Of a DNA stretch of 15,271 nt, positions 13,645 through 15,271 are shown piece after piece. The stretch spans positions 1 through 15,271 of the forward strand of contig JAITLF010000162.1 in assembly GCA_031278025.1 (NCBI GenBank), written 5' to 3'. Within the stretch, counting starts at the first letter, position 1. Every line of letters begins with the position of its first letter. A model generated the notes under the pieces. It was not told the DNA's origin, did no database searches, and saw only the letters and a list, made by a program, of their open reading frames with translations. The position numbers were made by a program, and so were the translations under genes. Source of the DNA: Treponema sp. Its GTDB lineage: Bacteria; Spirochaetota; Spirochaetia; Treponematales; Breznakiellaceae.

Positions 13645-14754
13645 TCATGCTTTGCGGTAAAAGGGCAGGCCGCATATTTCCGCACCAAGCCGCTTTCCCC
13701 GCACGTCCGCTTCTACCTGGGTTCCCGGTTCGGCATGGGCTGAGTCTATCAGGGCCATAGCCAGGGCTTCTTTCAAATACGGGCAGAAGGTCCCGGAGGT
13801 GGTTTTCCCCACAAACGCTCCCTGGTAGAAAAGATCCGCCCCTTCCCGGACTATGCCCTTGCCGGTAACCCGCAGGCCGACCCTGACGCGGGAGGGATTG
13901 GCCTGCTTCAAAACAAGGGCCTGCTTCCCGATAAAACCGGGTTTGTCCATTTTGACGGCAAAGCCGAGACCCGCCTCAAACGGCGTTACGGACTCGTCCA
14001 TTTCGTGGCCGTAAAGGGGCATGGCCGCTTCCAGCCGCAAGGTATCCCTGGCCCCAAGGCCGCAGGGGATAAGCCCCCGGTCCCGCCCGGCTTCAAGAAG
14101 CGCCTCCCACAAGTTTTCCGCCTTTTCCGGCGGGCAGTAAAGCTCAAACCCCGTTTCCCCGGTATAGCCGGTACGTGAAACGATGCAGTCAATACCCGCA
14201 ACCCTTCCGTTTTCTCTGAGGGTGTAATATTTTTCCGGGATGCTTGTTGAAAGGGAGGCAAGTATGGCCGCCGATTCAGGCCCCTGCAGGGCCATCTGGG
14301 CCAGGGAGTCGGAGACATCCTCAAAGGAAACCCCGGCAGTCTGGCGGGTTCGTATCCATGCGGCAGCCAGGCGGGATCGTATCCATGCGGCGTCCTTGTC
14401 CCGGTTAGCGGCGTTTACCACCAGCATATACCGGGTTTCCGCCATCCTGCATACCACCAGGTCGTCGATGACGCCGCCGTCGTCGCCGCACATCAAGGTA
14501 TACCGGACCCGGCCTATGCTCATGCCGGAAAAATCATTCGTAAAAAGGAGTTGAAGGGCCTCCAGCGCCCCCGGCCCCTGAACAACGAATTCCCCCATGT
14601 GGGATACGTCGAACAGGCCGGCCTGTTCCCGAACCGCCAAATGTTCGGCGATAAGACCCGGTTCGTACCGCACGGGCAGAAGGCAGCCCGCAAAAGGAAC
14701 CATCTTTCCGCCATGAGATACATGCCATTCATAAAGGGGAGTTTTCTTTTCCAA
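13645..14754 (-). CDS. gcvT: Aminomethyltransferase (glycine cleavage T protein)
   Basis: The T protein (369 aa from the chosen start) moves the one-carbon unit from aminomethylated GcvH to tetrahydrofolate and releases ammonia. TPLYEWHVSHGGKMVPFAG opens the protein as in the family. The folate-site Asp lies in GGVIDDLVV (Asp 97/98). TGYTGETGFELYCPPEKAENLWEALLEAG, GARDTLRLEAAMPLYGHEMDE and the C-terminal barrel domain follow. The start is set at a TTG (14754) because AAAGAGG (14766-14760) is 5 nt upstream and the protein then begins MEKKTPLYEWH. A GTG at 14790 in frame has no ribosome binding site. An in-frame 27-bp duplication gives repeated AAWIR segments near residues 121-138. It is the first gene of the operon, behind the glycine riboswitch. 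Confidence 0.94.
   Translation of the reverse strand: MEKKTPLYEWHVSHGGKMVPFAGCLLPVRYEPGLIAEHLAVREQAGLFDVSHMGEFVVQGPGALEALQLLFTNDFSGMSIGRVRYTLMCGDDGGVIDDLVVCRMAETRYMLVVNAANRDKDAAWIRSRLAAAWIRTRQTAGVSFEDVSDSLAQMALQGPESAAILASLSTSIPEKYYTLRENGRVAGIDCIVSRTGYTGETGFELYCPPEKAENLWEALLEAGRDRGLIPCGLGARDTLRLEAAMPLYGHEMDESVTPFEAGLGFAVKMDKPGFIGKQALVLKQANPSRVRVGLRVTGKGIVREGADLFYQGAFVGKTTSGTFCPYLKEALAMALIDSAHAEPGTQVEADVRGKRLGAEICGLPFYRKA
14343..14391 (-). repeat. In-frame 27-bp tandem duplication within gcvT
   Basis: On the plus strand GGCGGGTTCGTATCCATGCG (from 14343) recurs at 14370 with one mismatch; 21 of 22 compared bases match at an offset of 27. The encoded protein reads DAAWIRSRL followed by AAAWIRTRQ. 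The two nine-residue copies lie in the folate-binding domain, shortly before GVSFEDVSDSLAQMALQGP. Confidence 0.9.
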
Positions 14755-14773
14755 ATCAGCCTCTTTCAGGAAA

Positions 14774-14785
14774 AGACGCCTGTCT
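14774..14785 (-). promoter_or_regulatory. Hairpin close to the gcvT ribosome binding site, possible expression platform
   Basis: On the minus strand AGAC, loop AGGC and GTCT form a short stem, extendable to GGAAGAC/GTCTTTTCC with bulges. It ends about 3-8 nt before the AAAGAGG ribosome binding site of gcvT. A second AGAC...GTCT pair lies at 14834-14821, so the halves could exchange partners. This might be the riboswitch expression platform acting on translation or as a weak terminator. The pairing is visible; the function is inferred. Confidence 0.35.
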
Positions 14786-14851
14786 TCCACGGACAGATGC
14801 GCCGCCGGAACCGGGCAGCCAGACGGTGTCGTCTCGCGATTCCGGAATGCG

Positions 14852-15064
14852 CTCCGTCCTCTACCTGAAAGATTCTCCCCCGGAAAACCGGAACTGGCCG
14901 CCGGGGAATTGCCTCTTCGGTGCCGCGCGGTTGTATGCCAAACGCGTAGCTTTTCGGAGTTTCGTCAAAGTCCGGTACTTTTGCCTGAGAGTTTTCCGCC
15001 CTGCCCCTTCGGCGACCGTTAAGCCCCGCGCGTTTTCCCCGCGGGCCGCCGGTTCTCTCCCGGA
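14852..15064 (-). ncRNA. Tandem glycine riboswitch upstream of gcvT
   Basis: Reading the minus strand, aptamer 1 begins with TCCGGGAGAG (15064-15055), contains GCCGAAGGGGCA (15013-15002) and CTCTCAGGCAAAAG (14991-14978), and closes with CCGGA (14975-14971), which pairs with the opening TCCGG. Aptamer 2 has ACTCCG (14960-14955) pairing with CGGAG (14856-14852), the conserved ACCGAAGAGGCAA (14921-14909) and CTTTCAGGTAGAGGAC (14871-14856). These core strings are the established glycine riboswitch signature. The position just before gcvT and after a promoter gives the expected regulation of glycine cleavage by glycine. Aptamer 2 departs from consensus at several core positions. Confidence 0.93.
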
Positions 15065-15085
15065 CCCGTCATTCGAATAAAGGCC

Positions 15086-15115
15086 ACTCTAACGCGGAAA
15101 CCGGAGGAATATCAA
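15086..15115 (-). promoter_or_regulatory. Promoter of the gcv operon
   Basis: On the minus strand TTGATA (15115-15110) is followed by an 18-nt spacer and TAGAGT (15091-15086). The predicted transcription start is about 10-15 nt before the first riboswitch stem at 15064, exactly where a riboswitch leader should begin. It lies back to back with the right-edge cassette promoter, whose -35 element is only 18 bp away. Confidence 0.6.
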
Positions 15116-15130
15116 GGGACCGCCCTTTCA

Positions 15131-15196
15131 GTATTGTTTTTTGGTGGGTTCGTAGTATAGTAAGTACTAGCGCATTACCGAAAAAAGGAGCGAATG

Positions 15197-15205
<9 letters not shown>
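15131..15205 (+). repeat. 75-bp promoter/RBS/start cassette, copy B
   Basis: This is the partner of the left-edge cassette (55-129, minus strand), identical at 66 of 75 positions with no gaps. Most differences fall in the promoter spacer. The leader, ribosome binding site and ATGATG with the following two codons are nearly unchanged. It faces out of the contig on the right. Confidence 0.8.
15134..15161 (+). promoter_or_regulatory. Sigma-70-type promoter of the right-edge cassette
   Basis: TTGTTT (15134-15139) is followed by a 16-nt spacer and TATAGT (15156-15161). The spacing is the same as in the left-edge copy, where the -10 is a perfect TATAAT. Together with the gcv promoter it forms a compact divergent regulatory region. 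Confidence 0.65.

Positions 15206-15271
<66 letters not shown>

Noticed and set aside
14755..14790. GTG start for gcvT at 14790
   Set aside because: There is no ribosome binding site before it, and the added 12 residues match nothing in the T-protein family; the TTG at 14754 has a well-placed AAAGAGG.

Overview
This looks like a contig from a Spirochaetota genome, most likely a Treponema relative (order Treponematales) with fairly high GC, perhaps a termite-gut type. The main reason is the gene order rpsF-ssb-rpsR-membrane protein-rplI-dnaB. From memory, the Treponema pallidum chromosome has the same genes together (TP0063 to TP0058). Protein features such as the PfkB kinase, the GH77 enzyme and the split P-protein glycine cleavage operon also fit. 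The genus is an inference, since there is no 16S gene here.

Layout. (1) 1-129: the promoter, ribosome binding site and first codons of an outward-facing minus-strand gene, cut by the contig end. (2) 334-4661, plus strand: a translation/replication operon (S6, SSB, S18, a DUF2232/YybS-like membrane protein, L9, DnaB). (3) 4767-6011: a probable 2-keto-3-deoxygluconate kinase with a near-consensus promoter and a strong intrinsic terminator. (4) 6086-8131: a GH77 4-alpha-glucanotransferase (MalQ). (5) 8132-8935: about 800 bp without a convincing gene, mostly filled by a degenerate tandem array with a 21-bp period. (6) 8936-10405: an FGGY-family sugar kinase with a GTG start. (7) 10412-15115, minus strand: the glycine cleavage operon gcvT-gcvH-gcvPA-gcvPB, led by a recognisable promoter and a tandem glycine riboswitch. 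(8) 15131-15271: a second copy of the promoter/RBS/start cassette seen at the left end, again facing outward, running into a 62-nt nearly pure G tract.

How the genes work together. The rpsF-dnaB block makes ribosomal and replication proteins. KdgK, MalQ and the FGGY kinase are carbohydrate genes: sugar-acid catabolism, alpha-glucan rearrangement and sugar phosphorylation. GcvT, H, PA and PB form the glycine decarboxylase/synthase apart from the L protein, which is not in this window. The riboswitch ties their expression to glycine.

No wholly new multi-gene system is visible. The least ordinary signals are the 75-bp outward-facing cassette shared by both contig ends, the 21-bp-pitch array in which the period is kept while the sequence changes, and two in-frame micro-duplications inside enzyme genes (21 bp in the FGGY kinase, 27 bp in gcvT). 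These suggest a genome prone to short tandem duplication. All positions, motifs and identities were read by eye; no search or folding program was run.
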